From positions 124,001 through 188,000 of the forward strand of contig NZ_JAINVZ010000006.1 in assembly GCF_019890615.1 (NCBI RefSeq): DNA of 64,000 bases. The letters are read 5' to 3'. Below are positions 19,286-29,336 of this stretch, piece by piece (the first letter of the stretch is position 1; every line of letters begins with the position of its first letter). This DNA is from Streptantibioticus parmotrematis. Its GTDB lineage: Bacteria > Actinomycetota > Actinomycetes > Streptomycetales > Streptomycetaceae. Below the pieces are notes generated by a model. The model saw only the letters and a list, made by a program, of their open reading frames with translations, was not told where the DNA came from and searched no databases. The position numbers and the translations under genes were made by a program.

Positions 19286-20010
19286 CGGCCGCCCTCCGCG
19301 TCCCCGCCGAGCCAGGTCACCCCGTCGGCGCCGCCGGTCAGCACCTCGTCGGGGGTGCCGTCCGCGATGAGCGCGCCGTCGCGCAGCACCAGCACCCGGT
19401 CGGCCACCGAACGCGCCAGCTCCGCGTGGTGGGTGACCAGCAGCACGCCGACCCCGCCCTCGGTCTCGGCCGCGATCAGTTCGGCCAGCCGCCTGCGCGC
19501 GTCCGGGTCGAGACGCTGCTCGGGCTCGTCGAGCAGCAACAGGTCACGCGGCCGCACCAGCGCGGTGGCCAGCAGCAGCGACTGCAACTGCCCGGAGGAC
19601 AGGGCAGCGGGCAGCGACCGGGCGTGCTCGGACAGCAGCCGGTCGGCGAGGACGTGGTCGATCCAGTCCTCCGCCTCGTCCACGCCGTGCGCGACGGCGA
19701 CGAGTTGCAGGTGCTCGCGGACCGTCAGGTCCGGGTAGCAGGCGGCGGTGTCGCCGACCACCGCGACCCGGGCCCGCACCCGCGGGTCGTTCTCGTCCAT
19801 CGGCAGACCGTCGAAGGTCACCGTGCCGGTGGTCGGGGTGTCGCGGCCCGCGGCGATCCGCAGCAGGGTGGACTTGCCCGAGCCGTTGTGGCCGAGCAGC
19901 GCCACGCACTCGCCCGCCGACAGGTCGAGGTCGATCCGGTGCAGCACCTCGCGCCGCGCGTAGGTCCGGCTGACGCCGGTCAGCCGTAGTAGCGGTGCGT
20001 CCTCGGGCAT
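19282..20010 (-). CDS. ABC transporter ATP-binding protein
   Basis: This 242-residue ATPase has Walker A GHNGSGKST (about residues 39-47), a signature motif LSSGQLQSL, Walker B LLLLDEPEQRLD and the switch histidine in LLVTHHAEL. Size and layout fit an exporter-type single ABC domain of the CcmA/DRA class. It precedes and overlaps the membrane-subunit gene by 4 bases, so the two should be made together. The signature is LSSGQ rather than LSGGQ. Substrate unknown. Confidence 0.9.
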   Translation of the reverse strand: MPEDAPLLRLTGVSRTYARREVLHRIDLDLSAGECVALLGHNGSGKSTLLRIAAGRDTPTTGTVTFDGLPMDENDPRVRARVAVVGDTAACYPDLTVREHLQLVAVAHGVDEAEDWIDHVLADRLLSEHARSLPAALSSGQLQSLLLATALVRPRDLLLLDEPEQRLDPDARRRLAELIAAETEGGVGVLLVTHHAELARSVADRVLVLRDGALIADGTPDEVLTGGADGVTWLGGDAEGGR

Positions 20011-20111
20011 GGGCCGGGCTCCTCGTCAGACCACGGGCGGAAGGGGCCGCCCCCGTGGTCCCCCTGGGGCGGCCCGGCCATTGTCCACGGTCGGCGGACG
20101 CGGGCGGTCAC

Positions 20112-20274
20112 CGGCTGCCCGCGGCACCGTGCTACACCTGCTGCCCGCGGTCGGCGGCGGCGTGCGGTCGTCGGCTGCCCGCGGTCGTCGGCACCGTGCG
20201 GTCGTCGGTTGCTCGTGGTCGACGGCATTGTGCGGGCCAGCGGCTGCCCGTGGTCGGCGCGGACGTACGGGCGC
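20112..20274 (+). repeat. Degenerate ~34-bp tandem repeat in a 408-bp gap
   Basis: The region 20011-20418 between the ABC ATPase and the ClC gene holds no convincing gene. Inside it, units beginning CGGCTGCCCGCGGTCG recur at 20138-20171, 20172-20205, 20206-20240 and 20241-20274, with a shortened copy at 20112-20137. Units are about 34 bp and progressively diverged. Function unknown. Confidence 0.65.
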
Positions 20275-20418
20275 GCCGGCCGGGCATCACACGATCGGCC
20301 CTTCCGTGACGGCGCCCGGGCGCGGGCCGTGTCACGGTGGCCGGGAGGCTCCCCGCGGCGGACCGGTGTCCGCCCGCCGGACGGCGCCTCGCGCTCACCC
20401 GGCGAGGAGGCACGGCAG

Positions 20419-21777
20419 ATGTCGCAGCCCGCACCGGACGGCGCGCCGCCGCCCCGAGCCGCGCCCGATCCGCGGGACTCGGTGCGCACCCGCGGCTATC
20501 TCGTCGTGCTGCTGGTGGCCGCCGTCGTCGGCGTGCCGGTCTCGGCTGCCGCCTACGGATTCCTCGCCCTGGTGCACGAACTCCAGGACCTCGTCTTCCA
20601 CGACCTGCCGCGCGGCCTCGGCTTCCACGGCACACCGGTGTGGTGGCCGGTGCCCGCGCTGGCGCTGAGCGGCGCCCTGGTCGCGCTGACCCTGCGCTAC
20701 CTGCCCGGCACCGGAGGACACGAGCCGGCCGACGGGATGTCGACCAAGGGGGTCTCGGCGGTCTCCGACCTGCCCGGCATCGTGATCGCCGCGATCGCCT
20801 CGCTGGCGCTGGGCGTGGTGCTGGGCCCCGAGGCCCCGCTGATCGCGCTGGGCGGCGGGCTGGCCCTGGGCGCGGTGCGGCTGACCGGCCGCGACCTGCC
20901 GGACCAGGCGACCCGGGTGATCACCGGGGCGGGCAGCTTCGCCGCGGTCAGCGCGCTGCTGGGCTCGCCGCTGCTCGGCGCGTTCCTGCTCATGGAGGCG
21001 TCGGGGCTCGGCGGCACGATGCTGGGCGTGGTCCTGGTGCCCGGACTGCTGGCGGCCGGGATCGGCGCGTTGATCTTCACCGGTCTCGGCTCCTGGACGG
21101 GCCTGGGCACCTACTCCCTCGCCCTGCACCACGTGCCGTCCGCGCGCACCCCGGACGCCGCGCAGTTCGGCTGGGCCCTGGTCATCGGCCTGGGCGCGGC
21201 GCTGGCGGGGGCCGGGGTGCGGTGGGTGGCGCTGATGATCCGCCCGCACGTGGCGCGCCGCAGGCTGCCGCTCAGCGTGCTGGCGGGCCTGGCCGTGGCC
21301 GGACTGACGGTCGCCTACGCGCAGGGCACCGGCCACACCGTCTCCGACGTCCTGTACTCCGGCCAGAACTCCCTCGACCCGCTGCTGGAGCACCGCGCTG
21401 GGTACACCGTCGGGGCGCTGGTGCTCCTGCTGGTCTGCAAGGCGCTGGCGTACGGGGTGTCGCTGAGCGCCTTCCGCGGTGGCCCGATCTTCCCCGCGAT
21501 GTTCGTCGGCGCGGTCGGCGGGACCGCGCTGTCGCACGCGGGCGGGCTGCCGGTCACCGCGGGCTTCGCCATGGGCATCGGCGCGATGTGCGTGGCGATG
21601 CTGGGGCTGCCGATGACCTCGGTGCTGCTGGCCACGCTGCTGCTGGGCAAGCCGGGACTGACCGTGATGCCGCTGGTGATCGTCGCGGTGGTGGTCTCCT
21701 ACGTGCTCTCCACCCGCCTGCGCCTGCGCCAGGAGACCGCGAGCCCGCCGACGCGGCAGGCGACCTCACGTAATTGA
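20419..21777 (+). CDS. ClC-family chloride transporter or channel
   Basis: A 452-residue membrane protein with the ClC inverted-repeat fold pattern. The selectivity-filter loops are recognisable: GTGGHEPADG replaces the usual GSGIP, GPEAP (136-140) replaces GREGP but keeps the gating glutamate E138, and GGPIFP (354-359) corresponds to GIFAP. In SPLLGAFLLMEASG the pair equivalent to the two glutamates E202/E203 of the E. coli antiporter appears as E193-A194, so the internal proton glutamate may be missing. The start has GAGGAGG 8 bases upstream. Its 3' end overlaps the convergent soxG gene by 12 bp. It moves chloride or a similar anion across the membrane. Confidence 0.85.
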   Translation: MSQPAPDGAPPPRAAPDPRDSVRTRGYLVVLLVAAVVGVPVSAAAYGFLALVHELQDLVFHDLPRGLGFHGTPVWWPVPALALSGALVALTLRYLPGTGGHEPADGMSTKGVSAVSDLPGIVIAAIASLALGVVLGPEAPLIALGGGLALGAVRLTGRDLPDQATRVITGAGSFAAVSALLGSPLLGAFLLMEASGLGGTMLGVVLVPGLLAAGIGALIFTGLGSWTGLGTYSLALHHVPSARTPDAAQFGWALVIGLGAALAGAGVRWVALMIRPHVARRRLPLSVLAGLAVAGLTVAYAQGTGHTVSDVLYSGQNSLDPLLEHRAGYTVGALVLLLVCKALAYGVSLSAFRGGPIFPAMFVGAVGGTALSHAGGLPVTAGFAMGIGAMCVAMLGLPMTSVLLATLLLGKPGLTVMPLVIVAVVVSYVLSTRLRLRQETASPPTRQATSRN

Positions 21778-22392
21778 CGTCGCGTCAGCGACGTATTCCG
21801 TCGCCGCGTCCAGCAGCCAGTCGGCCACGTACCCGGCGAACGACGATCGCGTCAACAGCCAGTATCCGGGCCGGTGTTCGTCGCGTCCCGCGAGCAGCAC
21901 GCCTGCCCGCGCCAGCGTGGTCTGCGCGCAGCGGCCCGGGCCGAACGCCCGCGGATGCAGGTCCAGCGGGCAGCCGTGCGCCAGCAGGTCGCGGGCACGG
22001 GCCCCGCCGACCAGTACGGTGGTGCGCTGCCCGGAGACGTCGGTCACCGCCGCGTGCTCCCCGGCGACGGCGGCCCGCAGGCGCTCCTCCAGCCCCGCGG
22101 CCGAGCCGGGCCGTCCGACGACCAGCCACTCGTCGGGCCCGAGCCACAACGCCGCCAACTCATCGGAGAACGCCACGGTGTCGGGCTCCACCGGAAGCGC
22201 CAGGCCGAGCGCGAACCGGACCGCCTCGGCCGCCGGTCCCTTGGCGTCCAGCCGCACCGACAGCTGGGCCAGAAGTGGCAGTTCCGCCAGTCGCACCGCA
22301 CCGCCCGAGGCCCGGGTCACGGCCGCGAAGCGCCCCGCGTACCTCACCAGCGGGCTGACGGGTGCGAGGGGTTGCTCGGTGTCAGCCGTCAC
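21766..22392 (-). CDS. soxG: Sarcosine oxidase gamma subunit
   Basis: At 208 residues it matches heterotetrameric sarcosine oxidase gamma subunits, with the conserved WLGPDEWLVVG and VTDVSGQRTTVLVGG segments and a late CAQTTLARAGVLL. The gamma chain helps assemble the complex and contacts the folate-binding part of the alpha subunit. It is last in the operon dimethylglycine oxidase-soxB-soxD-soxA-soxG and overlaps soxA by 11 bp. Its 3' end overlaps the convergent ClC gene by 12 bp. Confidence 0.9.
   Translation of the reverse strand: MTADTEQPLAPVSPLVRYAGRFAAVTRASGGAVRLAELPLLAQLSVRLDAKGPAAEAVRFALGLALPVEPDTVAFSDELAALWLGPDEWLVVGRPGSAAGLEERLRAAVAGEHAAVTDVSGQRTTVLVGGARARDLLAHGCPLDLHPRAFGPGRCAQTTLARAGVLLAGRDEHRPGYWLLTRSSFAGYVADWLLDAATEYVADATSIT
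21774..21788 (+). promoter_or_regulatory. CTGACG-N3-CGTCAA palindrome, copy 2
   Basis: TTGACGTCGCGTCAG, the reverse orientation of the consensus, spans the overlapping 3' ends of the ClC and soxG genes. Confidence 0.5.
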
Positions 22393-25249
22393 GGCGGGCC
22401 CCTTCCGGGTCGTAGAGGACGGGTTCCGCGACCGTCACCGGTACGAGGACGGATCCCACCGGCACGTATATGCGCTGCCCGACGCGTTCGCGTCCGCCGC
22501 GCACCAGGGCCAGCGCGAAGGTGCGGCCGAGCGCGGTGCTGCGGTAACTGGACGTGATGTGCCCGAGCATCGGCACCGGGGGCGCGGGCAGCGGGGCGTC
22601 GGCGACCACCTGCCCACCCTCCGGCAGCAGGGTGTGCCGGTCGTCCGGCAGCAGCGCCACCAACTGCTTGCGGTCCGGGCGCGCGGTGTCGGCGCGGGCG
22701 TGCGAACGCTTGCCCACGAAGTCCCGCTTCTTCGCGGAGACCGCCCAGCCGAGCCCCAGGTCCTGCGGCGTCACCGTGCCGTCGGTGTCCTGTCCGACGA
22801 CCGGATACCCCTTCTCCGCGCGCAGCACGTGCATCGTCTCGGTGCCGTACGGGGTGATCCCGTACGGTGCGCCGGCCCGCGCGATCGCCTCCCACACGTG
22901 CGGCGCGTACCACGGTGGGACGTTGATCTCGTAGGCCAGCTCGCCGGAGAAGCTGATCCGGCACACCCGCGCGGCCACGCCCGCCACCCGGGTGTCGCGC
23001 CACGCCATGAAGGGGAAGTCGTCCGAAGAAGAAGGGAGTTGGGGCGCGAGGGCCGACAGGACGTCGCGTGAGCGCGGGCCGACCAGGGCGACGGTGGCCC
23101 ACTGCTCGGTGACCGAGGCGCAGTGCACCCGCAGCTGCGGCCACTCCGTCTGAAGCCACTCCTCCATCCAGTCCAGCACGGCCGCCGCGTTGCCCGTGGT
23201 GGTCGTGACCAGGAAGCGGTCGTCGGCTGTCCGCAGCACCGTGCCGTCGTCGAGGACCATGCCGTCGGCACGGCACATCACCCCGTACCGGATCCTGCCC
23301 GGCTTCAGGGTGCTGATCATGTTGGTGTAGAGCCGGTCGAGGAACACCCCGGCGTCCGCCCCCTGGACATCGATCTTCCCCAGGGTGGAGGCGTCCATGA
23401 ACGCCACGCCCTCCCGCGCCGCCCGGCACTCGCGCGCGACGGCCGCCGCCATGTCCTCCCCGGCCAGCGGGTAGTACCAGGGCCGCTTCCACTGGCCGAC
23501 GTTCTCGAACACGGCATCGCGCGCCAGGTGTTGGTCGTGCAGCGCGGTCACCCGTACCGGGTCGTGCAGCGCGCCCCGGTCCCGCCCGGCGAGCGCGGCG
23601 AAGGGGACCGGCGTGTACGGCGGCCGGTACGTGGTCGTGCCCAGCGCGGACACCTCCACGCCCAGCAGGTGCGCGGCCACGCCGGTGGTCAGGACGCCGG
23701 AGGTTCTGCCCTGGTCGTGCGCGGTGCCCGCGGTCGTGTAGCGCTTGAGGTGCTCGACGCCGCTCAGTCCCGCGCCGGTCGCCCGCCTCAGGTCGGCCAC
23801 GGTGACGTCGCGTTGCAGGTCGACGAAGTGCGTGCGCGGCTCGTCGGGACCGGGGACCAGCCACAGCGGCACCGGGGGAGCGCCGCCACCGATGTCGTCG
23901 GGGTCGGGCGGAGGGGCGAGGACGTGACCCAAGTCGGCTTCTGTGGCCTCCCTGTTGGCGGCACGGGCCCCGGCGCGGGCTCCGTCCGCCACGCACTCGG
24001 CGAGTGTGAACGCGCCCGCCGCGGAGCCCACGACCTCGACCGCCTGACGGCACTCCCGGGGCACGAACGCCACCCGCGCCGGGTCGTGGCGCAACGTGCC
24101 GCCCGCCTGGCTGAACAGGTGCACCGTGGGATTCCAGCCCCCGGAGACGAGCAGCGTGTCGGCGTCCACCACCGCTACGGGGCCGGTGGGTTCGCCGTCG
24201 CGCAGCTCCCGTACCGCCACCGACGTCAGGCACGGGTCGCCCGACGTCCCGGTGACCGCGTGCCCGGCACGTACCGGCAGGCCCGCGTCGCGTGCCCGTT
24301 GCGCCCAGAGGCCCGCCTGCGGGCGGGCGTCCACGATCGCGGCGACCTCGGTCCCGGCCGCCGCGAGGTCGAGGGCGGCCGGATAGCCGCTGTCGCACGC
24401 GGTGAACACCACCGCCCGCCGTCCCGGAGCGACCCCGAAGCGGTGGACGTACGCCCGCGCGGCCGAGGCGAGCATCACGCCCGGGCGGTCGTTGTCCGCG
24501 AAGGCGATCGGGCGTTCGTGCGCGCCGGTGGCCAGGACCACCCGGCCCGCCCTGATCCGCCAGACGCGTTCGCGCGAGACGTGCGCGGGGGCGGCGGCGC
24601 CCAGGTGCGCGGTGCGGCGCTCCAGCGCGAGCAGGTAGTTGTCGTCGTAGTAGCCGAAGACCGTCGTGCGCCGCAGCACCCGCGTCTGCGGGAACCCGGC
24701 CAGCTCATCCCGTGCCCGCGCCCCCCAGTCGTCCGCCGCGCCCCGGCCTAGTAGGCTGCCGCCCAACTCCCCGTTCTCGTCGGCGAGTACGACCCGGGCC
24801 CCGGTGCGCGCGGCGGCCAGTGCCGCGGCCAGTCCCGCCGGGCCCGCACCGACCACCAGCACGTCGCAGTGCGCGTATACCGCGTCGTAACGCGCCGGAT
24901 CGGGCCCGTCGGGCAGGCGGCCGCGCCCCGGCAGGCCGAACGCCACCAGGCCCTCGCACAGCTCGACCGTGGTCGCCGTGACCATCGCCTCGGCGTACGG
25001 CGCCTCGATCCGCACCAGCGCGTTCGGCTCCTCACTGCCGACGCCGAACACCCCGCGCGCACGCCCGAGCTTGATGCTCGTCGCCACCTGCCGCACACCG
25101 CACGCCAGGAGCGCGGAGGCGAGCGTGTCGCCGGGGTGGCCGGTGTACGCGACGCCGTCGAAGCGGAAGGTCAGGGTGCGTGAGCGGTCGATACGCCCAC
25201 CGGTCGGCAACCGGAACGGATGTGCGCTAGAAGGAAGTTGACGGGGCAT
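22382..25249 (-). CDS. soxA: Sarcosine oxidase alpha subunit
   Basis: The 955-residue protein has normal SoxA length. After an N-terminal ferredoxin-like part (YTGHPGDTLASALLACGV), the segment GVFGVGSEEPNALVRIEAPY is characteristic of SoxA. A dinucleotide-binding motif, DVLVVGAGPAGLAAALAAAR, lies near residue 130. The C-terminal half is a GcvT-like tetrahydrofolate domain (GEDMAAAVARECRAAREGVAFMDASTLGKI through ETMHVLRAEKGYPVVGQDTDGTVTPQDLGLGW). The enzyme oxidises sarcosine to glycine and hands the methyl carbon to folate as methylene-THF, or as formaldehyde without folate. The ATG at 25249 overlaps the soxD stop by one base, fixing the start. Confidence 0.94.
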   Translation of the reverse strand: MPRQLPSSAHPFRLPTGGRIDRSRTLTFRFDGVAYTGHPGDTLASALLACGVRQVATSIKLGRARGVFGVGSEEPNALVRIEAPYAEAMVTATTVELCEGLVAFGLPGRGRLPDGPDPARYDAVYAHCDVLVVGAGPAGLAAALAAARTGARVVLADENGELGGSLLGRGAADDWGARARDELAGFPQTRVLRRTTVFGYYDDNYLLALERRTAHLGAAAPAHVSRERVWRIRAGRVVLATGAHERPIAFADNDRPGVMLASAARAYVHRFGVAPGRRAVVFTACDSGYPAALDLAAAGTEVAAIVDARPQAGLWAQRARDAGLPVRAGHAVTGTSGDPCLTSVAVRELRDGEPTGPVAVVDADTLLVSGGWNPTVHLFSQAGGTLRHDPARVAFVPRECRQAVEVVGSAAGAFTLAECVADGARAGARAANREATEADLGHVLAPPPDPDDIGGGAPPVPLWLVPGPDEPRTHFVDLQRDVTVADLRRATGAGLSGVEHLKRYTTAGTAHDQGRTSGVLTTGVAAHLLGVEVSALGTTTYRPPYTPVPFAALAGRDRGALHDPVRVTALHDQHLARDAVFENVGQWKRPWYYPLAGEDMAAAVARECRAAREGVAFMDASTLGKIDVQGADAGVFLDRLYTNMISTLKPGRIRYGVMCRADGMVLDDGTVLRTADDRFLVTTTTGNAAAVLDWMEEWLQTEWPQLRVHCASVTEQWATVALVGPRSRDVLSALAPQLPSSSDDFPFMAWRDTRVAGVAARVCRISFSGELAYEINVPPWYAPHVWEAIARAGAPYGITPYGTETMHVLRAEKGYPVVGQDTDGTVTPQDLGLGWAVSAKKRDFVGKRSHARADTARPDRKQLVALLPDDRHTLLPEGGQVVADAPLPAPPVPMLGHITSSYRSTALGRTFALALVRGGRERVGQRIYVPVGSVLVPVTVAEPVLYDPEGARRDG

Positions 25250-25527
25250 CAGGAGATCACCGGCCCGGCTTCGCCGATGCGGTAGGCGGCGAGGACCTCG
25301 TTGGTCGCGGTGTCCCGGACGACGTTGAACCAGCGGCGGCAGGAGATCGTGTGACACCACCGCTCCGCGTGCGGCCCCTTCGGGTTGTCGCGGAAGAACA
25401 GGTAGCGCGCCCACTCCTCGTCGGTCAGCGCCGCCGGGTCCCGCGGGTAGGGCACGTGTGCCTGGCCGCCGTACGTGAACTCGGCCTCGTCGCGCGGGCC
25501 GCACCAGGGGCAGGGGATGAGCAGCAT
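25249..25527 (-). CDS. soxD: Sarcosine oxidase delta subunit
   Basis: This 92-residue protein is a typical SoxD. It has C6 and C9 in IPCPWCGPRDE and H59 and C63 in RWCHTISCRRWF, the four zinc ligands known for this subunit, plus the conserved YLFFRDNPKGPHAERW. It is a small structural chain of the SoxBDAG tetramer. I chose the ATG at 25527, which follows GAGGAG by about 10 bases; a GTG three codons upstream is too close to that site. It lies 14 bp after soxB. Confidence 0.93.
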   Translation of the reverse strand: MLLIPCPWCGPRDEAEFTYGGQAHVPYPRDPAALTDEEWARYLFFRDNPKGPHAERWCHTISCRRWFNVVRDTATNEVLAAYRIGEAGPVIS

Positions 25528-25541
25528 CGGGGTCACGCTCC

Positions 25542-26780
25542 TCAGTGGGCCACGGCGGCGGCGCCGTGCTCGTCCACGAGCGCGCCGGTGGTGAATCGGT
25601 CGAGGGAGAAGGGCCGGGCGAGCGGATGGGGTTCGTCGTGCGCGACGGTGTGCGCCAGGATCGCGCCCGCGCCCGGTGTGGCCTTGAAACCGCCCGTTCC
25701 CCAGCCGCAGTTGAGGTAGAGGCCCGCCACCGGGCTGCGGCCGACTATGGGCGAGGCGTCCGGTGTGACGTCCACGATCCCTCCCCAGGTGCGCAGCACG
25801 TGGGCCCGGGCGAAGACCGGGAACAGCTCCAGCGCGGCGGCCATCTGCCGTTCGACGACGTGGAACGCGCCGCGCTGGGTGTACGCGGTGTACGCGTCGA
25901 TGCCCGCGCCCATCACCAGCTCGCCCTTGTGCGCCTGGCTGACGTAGACGTGCACGGCGTTGGACATCACCACGGTGGGGTGGACCGGCTCCAGCAGCTC
26001 GGAGACGAGGGCCTGCAACGGGTGGCTCTGCAAGGGCAGTTCGAAGCCCGCCATGGCGGCGAGGACCGAGGTGTGCCCGGCCGCGCACAGCGCCACCCGA
26101 CCGGCCGCGATCGACCCGCGCGTGGTGCGCACGCCGGTCACCCGGCCGCCGCGCACGTCGATGCCGGTGACCTCGCAGCCCTGGATCAGGTCGACCCCGG
26201 CCGCGTCCGCCGAGCGGGCCAGGGCCCACGCCACGTGGTCGTGCTTGGCGATGCCCGCGCGCGGCTGGTACGTGCCGCCCAGCACGGGGTAGCGGGCGGC
26301 GGGCGAGATGTCGACGATCGGGCACACCTCGCGGACCCCGTCGGCGTCCAGCCACTCGGCATCGATCCCGCCCAGCCGGTTGGCCTCCACCCGGCGCACG
26401 CTGTCGCGCACGTCCTGGAGGCTGTGCGCGAGGTTGAGCACGCCGCGCTGCGAGAACAGCAGCGGGTAGTCGAGTTCCGCCTCCAGGCCCTCCCACAGCT
26501 TCAGGGCGAACTCGTACACGGCGGCGCTCTCGTCCCACAGGTAGTTGGAGCGGATGATGGTGGTGTTGCGCGCCATGTTGCCGCCCGCGAGCCAGCCGCG
26601 TTCCAGCACGGCGACATTGGTGATGCCGTGTGCTCGGGCGAGGTAGTGCGCGGTGGCCAGGCCGTGCCCGCCGCCGCCGACGATCACCACGTCGTAGGAG
26701 CGCTTGGGGTCGGGCTCGCGCCACAGGTGGTCGGGGTGCTCGGGCAGGTCCGCGCCGGGCGGCCGGGTGCCCGCGCTCAC
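25542..26780 (-). CDS. soxB: Sarcosine oxidase beta subunit
   Basis: The 412-residue flavoprotein starts with [33 protein letters not shown], the SoxB opening with its FAD-binding glycine loop. [20 protein letters not shown] and [18 protein letters not shown] follow. H180 in the last segment aligns with the histidine that binds FMN covalently in heterotetrameric sarcosine oxidases. It holds the sarcosine-oxidising active site. The GTG start overlaps the dimethylglycine oxidase stop by 4 bases, so translation is coupled. Confidence 0.94.
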   Translation of the reverse strand: MSAGTRPPGADLPEHPDHLWREPDPKRSYDVVIVGGGGHGLATAHYLARAHGITNVAVLERGWLAGGNMARNTTIIRSNYLWDESAAVYEFALKLWEGLEAELDYPLLFSQRGVLNLAHSLQDVRDSVRRVEANRLGGIDAEWLDADGVREVCPIVDISPAARYPVLGGTYQPRAGIAKHDHVAWALARSADAAGVDLIQGCEVTGIDVRGGRVTGVRTTRGSIAAGRVALCAAGHTSVLAAMAGFELPLQSHPLQALVSELLEPVHPTVVMSNAVHVYVSQAHKGELVMGAGIDAYTAYTQRGAFHVVERQMAAALELFPVFARAHVLRTWGGIVDVTPDASPIVGRSPVAGLYLNCGWGTGGFKATPGAGAILAHTVAHDEPHPLARPFSLDRFTTGALVDEHGAAAVAH

Positions 26781-29257
26781 CGCGTCACCACCGGCGGCGT
26801 GACGTCGCCCGGGGCGGGCGTGCCGCGCATACGGATCATCGACGGGTCGAACAGCGGCTCCTCGGCGACCCGGGCGGGCACGTCACGGTCGAAGTAGCGG
26901 ATCGTCAACTCGCGCCCAGGAACGGCAAGTTCTGCCGGCAGCCAGGCGTACGCGATGCCCGTGCCGATGGTGTGGCCGAAGGCGGCGCTGGTGACGTATC
27001 CCACGGGACGCGGTCCGTCGAGGACCGGCTCCTTGCCCATCACCACCGACACCGGGTCCTCCACGGTCAGGCAGGTCAGGCGGCGGCGCACCCGCTCGCG
27101 CCGCCGTTCCAGCGCGGCCTGGCCGACGAAGCCGGTCTTGCCCGCACGGACCGCGAACCCGAGCCCCGCCTCGTACGGGTCGTGCTCGAAGGTCATGTCG
27201 GTGCCGAAGGCCCGGTACCCCTTCTCCAGACGCAGGCTGTTGAACGCGCCGCGCCCGGCCGCGATCCCACCGTGCGCCACGACCGCCTCGTACAGCGTGT
27301 CCCACAGCCTCAGGCCCAGGTCGGCCGTGGTGTACAGCTCCCACCCCAGCTCTCCCACGTAACTGAGCCGCATCGCGGTGACCGGCACCGGGCCGACGTA
27401 CGCGGGCTGCGTACGGAAGTAGCGCAGCGCCGTGTCGGAGAAGTCCCGGTCGGCCAGCGGCGCCAGCACCTGAAGCGCCCTCGGTCCCCACAGCCCCACG
27501 CAGCACGTCCCGGCGGTGACGTCACGCAGCACCACGGAACCGTCGTCCGGCAGGTGCCCGCGCAGCCAGTCCAGGTCCAGGTTGCCGCCCGCGCCGACCT
27601 GGAAGCGGTCGGGTCCGAGCCGGGCCACCGTGATGTCGCCGCGGATGCCCGCGTCCTCGTCCAGCATCAGGGTGTACGTGACCGATCCCACCGACTTGTC
27701 CATGACGCCGGTGGTCAGCCGTTCCAGGTATCCCACGGCGCCCCGGCCGGTCACCTCGATCCGCTTGAGCGACGACATGTCGTACAGCGCCACCGTCTCC
27801 CGGGTCACCAGCGCCTCGGCGCCGACCACCGGTGACCAGTACCGTGCCGCCCACTCGTTCGGCGTGGGCACCGAACGCCCCGCCAGCAGACGCGCGTTGG
27901 ACTCGTACCACTGCGGGCGCTCCCAGCCGGACGCCTCCAGGAAGACCGCGTCCAGCGCCTCCTGCCGGGGATGGAACGGGCTGGTGCGCAACGGCCGTGG
28001 CTCGCCCGCCGGTTGCAGGGGGTGGATGATGTCGTAGACCTCGGCGAAGTTGCGGCAGCCGCGAGCCGTGACGTAGTGCGGTGAGAGCTGGTGTTCCTCG
28101 AAGCGGTTGACGTCGCACTCGTGCAGGTCGTACGAGGAGCAGTGGCCGTCCACCAGCCACTCGGCCATCGCCCGGCCGACGCCCGCCGAGTGCGTGACCC
28201 AGACCGCCTCGGCCACCCAGAAGCCCCGCACGTCGCACGACTCGCCCAGTAGCGGCATGCCGTCCGGGGTGAACGAGAACAGCCCGTTGATTCCCTCCTC
28301 GACCTTCGCCTCCCGGGTCGCGGGCAGCAGCGCGCGGGTCTCGGCCCATGCCTCGGCGAAGTCGCCCTCGGTGAAGCGCAGCACCGACGGCATGACCTCG
28401 GCGTCCGCGACGGAGGCGATGGCGTCGGGGGAGACCGGCATCGGACGGTGGCCGTAACTGCCGATGCCCAGGCGGTCGAAGCGGTCCCGGACGTACAGAT
28501 CGGCGTCCTGGTGGCGCAGGATGGGCCGGACCGCCTCGTCGGCCTGCCCGGCGAGCGCGGGCACCGGCCCGGTCCACGCCAGCTGGTGGGCGAGCGGGAC
28601 CAACGGCAGCTCCATGCCCACCATGCGCGCGACACGCGGACCCCAGATGCCCGCGCAGCACACCACGACGTCCGCCGGGATCTCGCCCCGGTCGGTGACG
28701 ACGCCCGTGACGCGGCCGTTCGCGGTGCGCACGTCCAGCACCTCGTGACCGGGAAGGAAGCGCACCCCACGCGAGCGGGCCGCCCGGATCTGCGCCTCCA
28801 CCGCGAGCACGGCGTCGGCCAGGCCGTCACTGGGCACGTGCAGCCCGCCGAGCACCCGTTGGCGGTCCAGCAGCGGATGCAGCGCCACGCACTCCTCGGG
28901 CCCGACCACCCGGCCCTCGACGCCCCACGCCGTCAACCAGCCGTGCCGACGGTGCAGTTCGGCCAGGCGCTCGGGACTCGTGGCCACCTCCAGACCGCCG
29001 ACCGGCAGGAAGCAGGGCCGGCCGTCGACGTCCAGCGAGCCGAACTTCGCCACCGTGTCCCGGGCCATCCCCGTCATCGTCCTGGAGGGGTTGGTCTGGA
29101 AGACCAGGCCGGGCGCGTGCGACGACGAGCCGCCGGTGGCCGGCAGCGGGCCCTGGTCCACGACCGTGACGTCGCTCCAGCCGCGCGCGGAGGCCTCGTC
29201 GGCCACCGCCGCGCCGACCACCCCCGCCCCGATGATGACCACTCGCGGACCAGCCAT
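26777..29257 (-). CDS. Dimethylglycine oxidase (FAD and folate-binding)
   Basis: The 826-residue protein has the length of Arthrobacter dimethylglycine oxidase (about 830). It starts with an FAD motif ([17 protein letters not shown]). [21 protein letters not shown] follows, and its H49 aligns with the covalent FAD histidine of the family. The C-terminal half is a GcvT-like folate domain ([52 protein letters not shown]). It should convert dimethylglycine to sarcosine with O2 and pass the methylene unit to tetrahydrofolate. I chose ATG 29257, as GAGGGAG is about 5 bases upstream; GTG 29263 adds two residues. It is first in the operon with soxBDAG. Confidence 0.9.
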   Translation of the reverse strand: MAGPRVVIIGAGVVGAAVADEASARGWSDVTVVDQGPLPATGGSSSHAPGLVFQTNPSRTMTGMARDTVAKFGSLDVDGRPCFLPVGGLEVATSPERLAELHRRHGWLTAWGVEGRVVGPEECVALHPLLDRQRVLGGLHVPSDGLADAVLAVEAQIRAARSRGVRFLPGHEVLDVRTANGRVTGVVTDRGEIPADVVVCCAGIWGPRVARMVGMELPLVPLAHQLAWTGPVPALAGQADEAVRPILRHQDADLYVRDRFDRLGIGSYGHRPMPVSPDAIASVADAEVMPSVLRFTEGDFAEAWAETRALLPATREAKVEEGINGLFSFTPDGMPLLGESCDVRGFWVAEAVWVTHSAGVGRAMAEWLVDGHCSSYDLHECDVNRFEEHQLSPHYVTARGCRNFAEVYDIIHPLQPAGEPRPLRTSPFHPRQEALDAVFLEASGWERPQWYESNARLLAGRSVPTPNEWAARYWSPVVGAEALVTRETVALYDMSSLKRIEVTGRGAVGYLERLTTGVMDKSVGSVTYTLMLDEDAGIRGDITVARLGPDRFQVGAGGNLDLDWLRGHLPDDGSVVLRDVTAGTCCVGLWGPRALQVLAPLADRDFSDTALRYFRTQPAYVGPVPVTAMRLSYVGELGWELYTTADLGLRLWDTLYEAVVAHGGIAAGRGAFNSLRLEKGYRAFGTDMTFEHDPYEAGLGFAVRAGKTGFVGQAALERRRERVRRRLTCLTVEDPVSVVMGKEPVLDGPRPVGYVTSAAFGHTIGTGIAYAWLPAELAVPGRELTIRYFDRDVPARVAEEPLFDPSMIRMRGTPAPGDVTPPVVTR

Positions 29258-29336
29258 CGCCACTCCCTCGCCTTCCGGTGTTCCTCTGCGGTGTCTCGCT
29301 TCAACCGGCCTGCTTTTCAGCGCAATTGAGCTGGCG

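Noticed and set aside
29258-29336. A glycine or folate riboswitch upstream of dimethylglycine oxidase
   Set aside because: The 79-bp gap is too short and shows no conserved riboswitch core.
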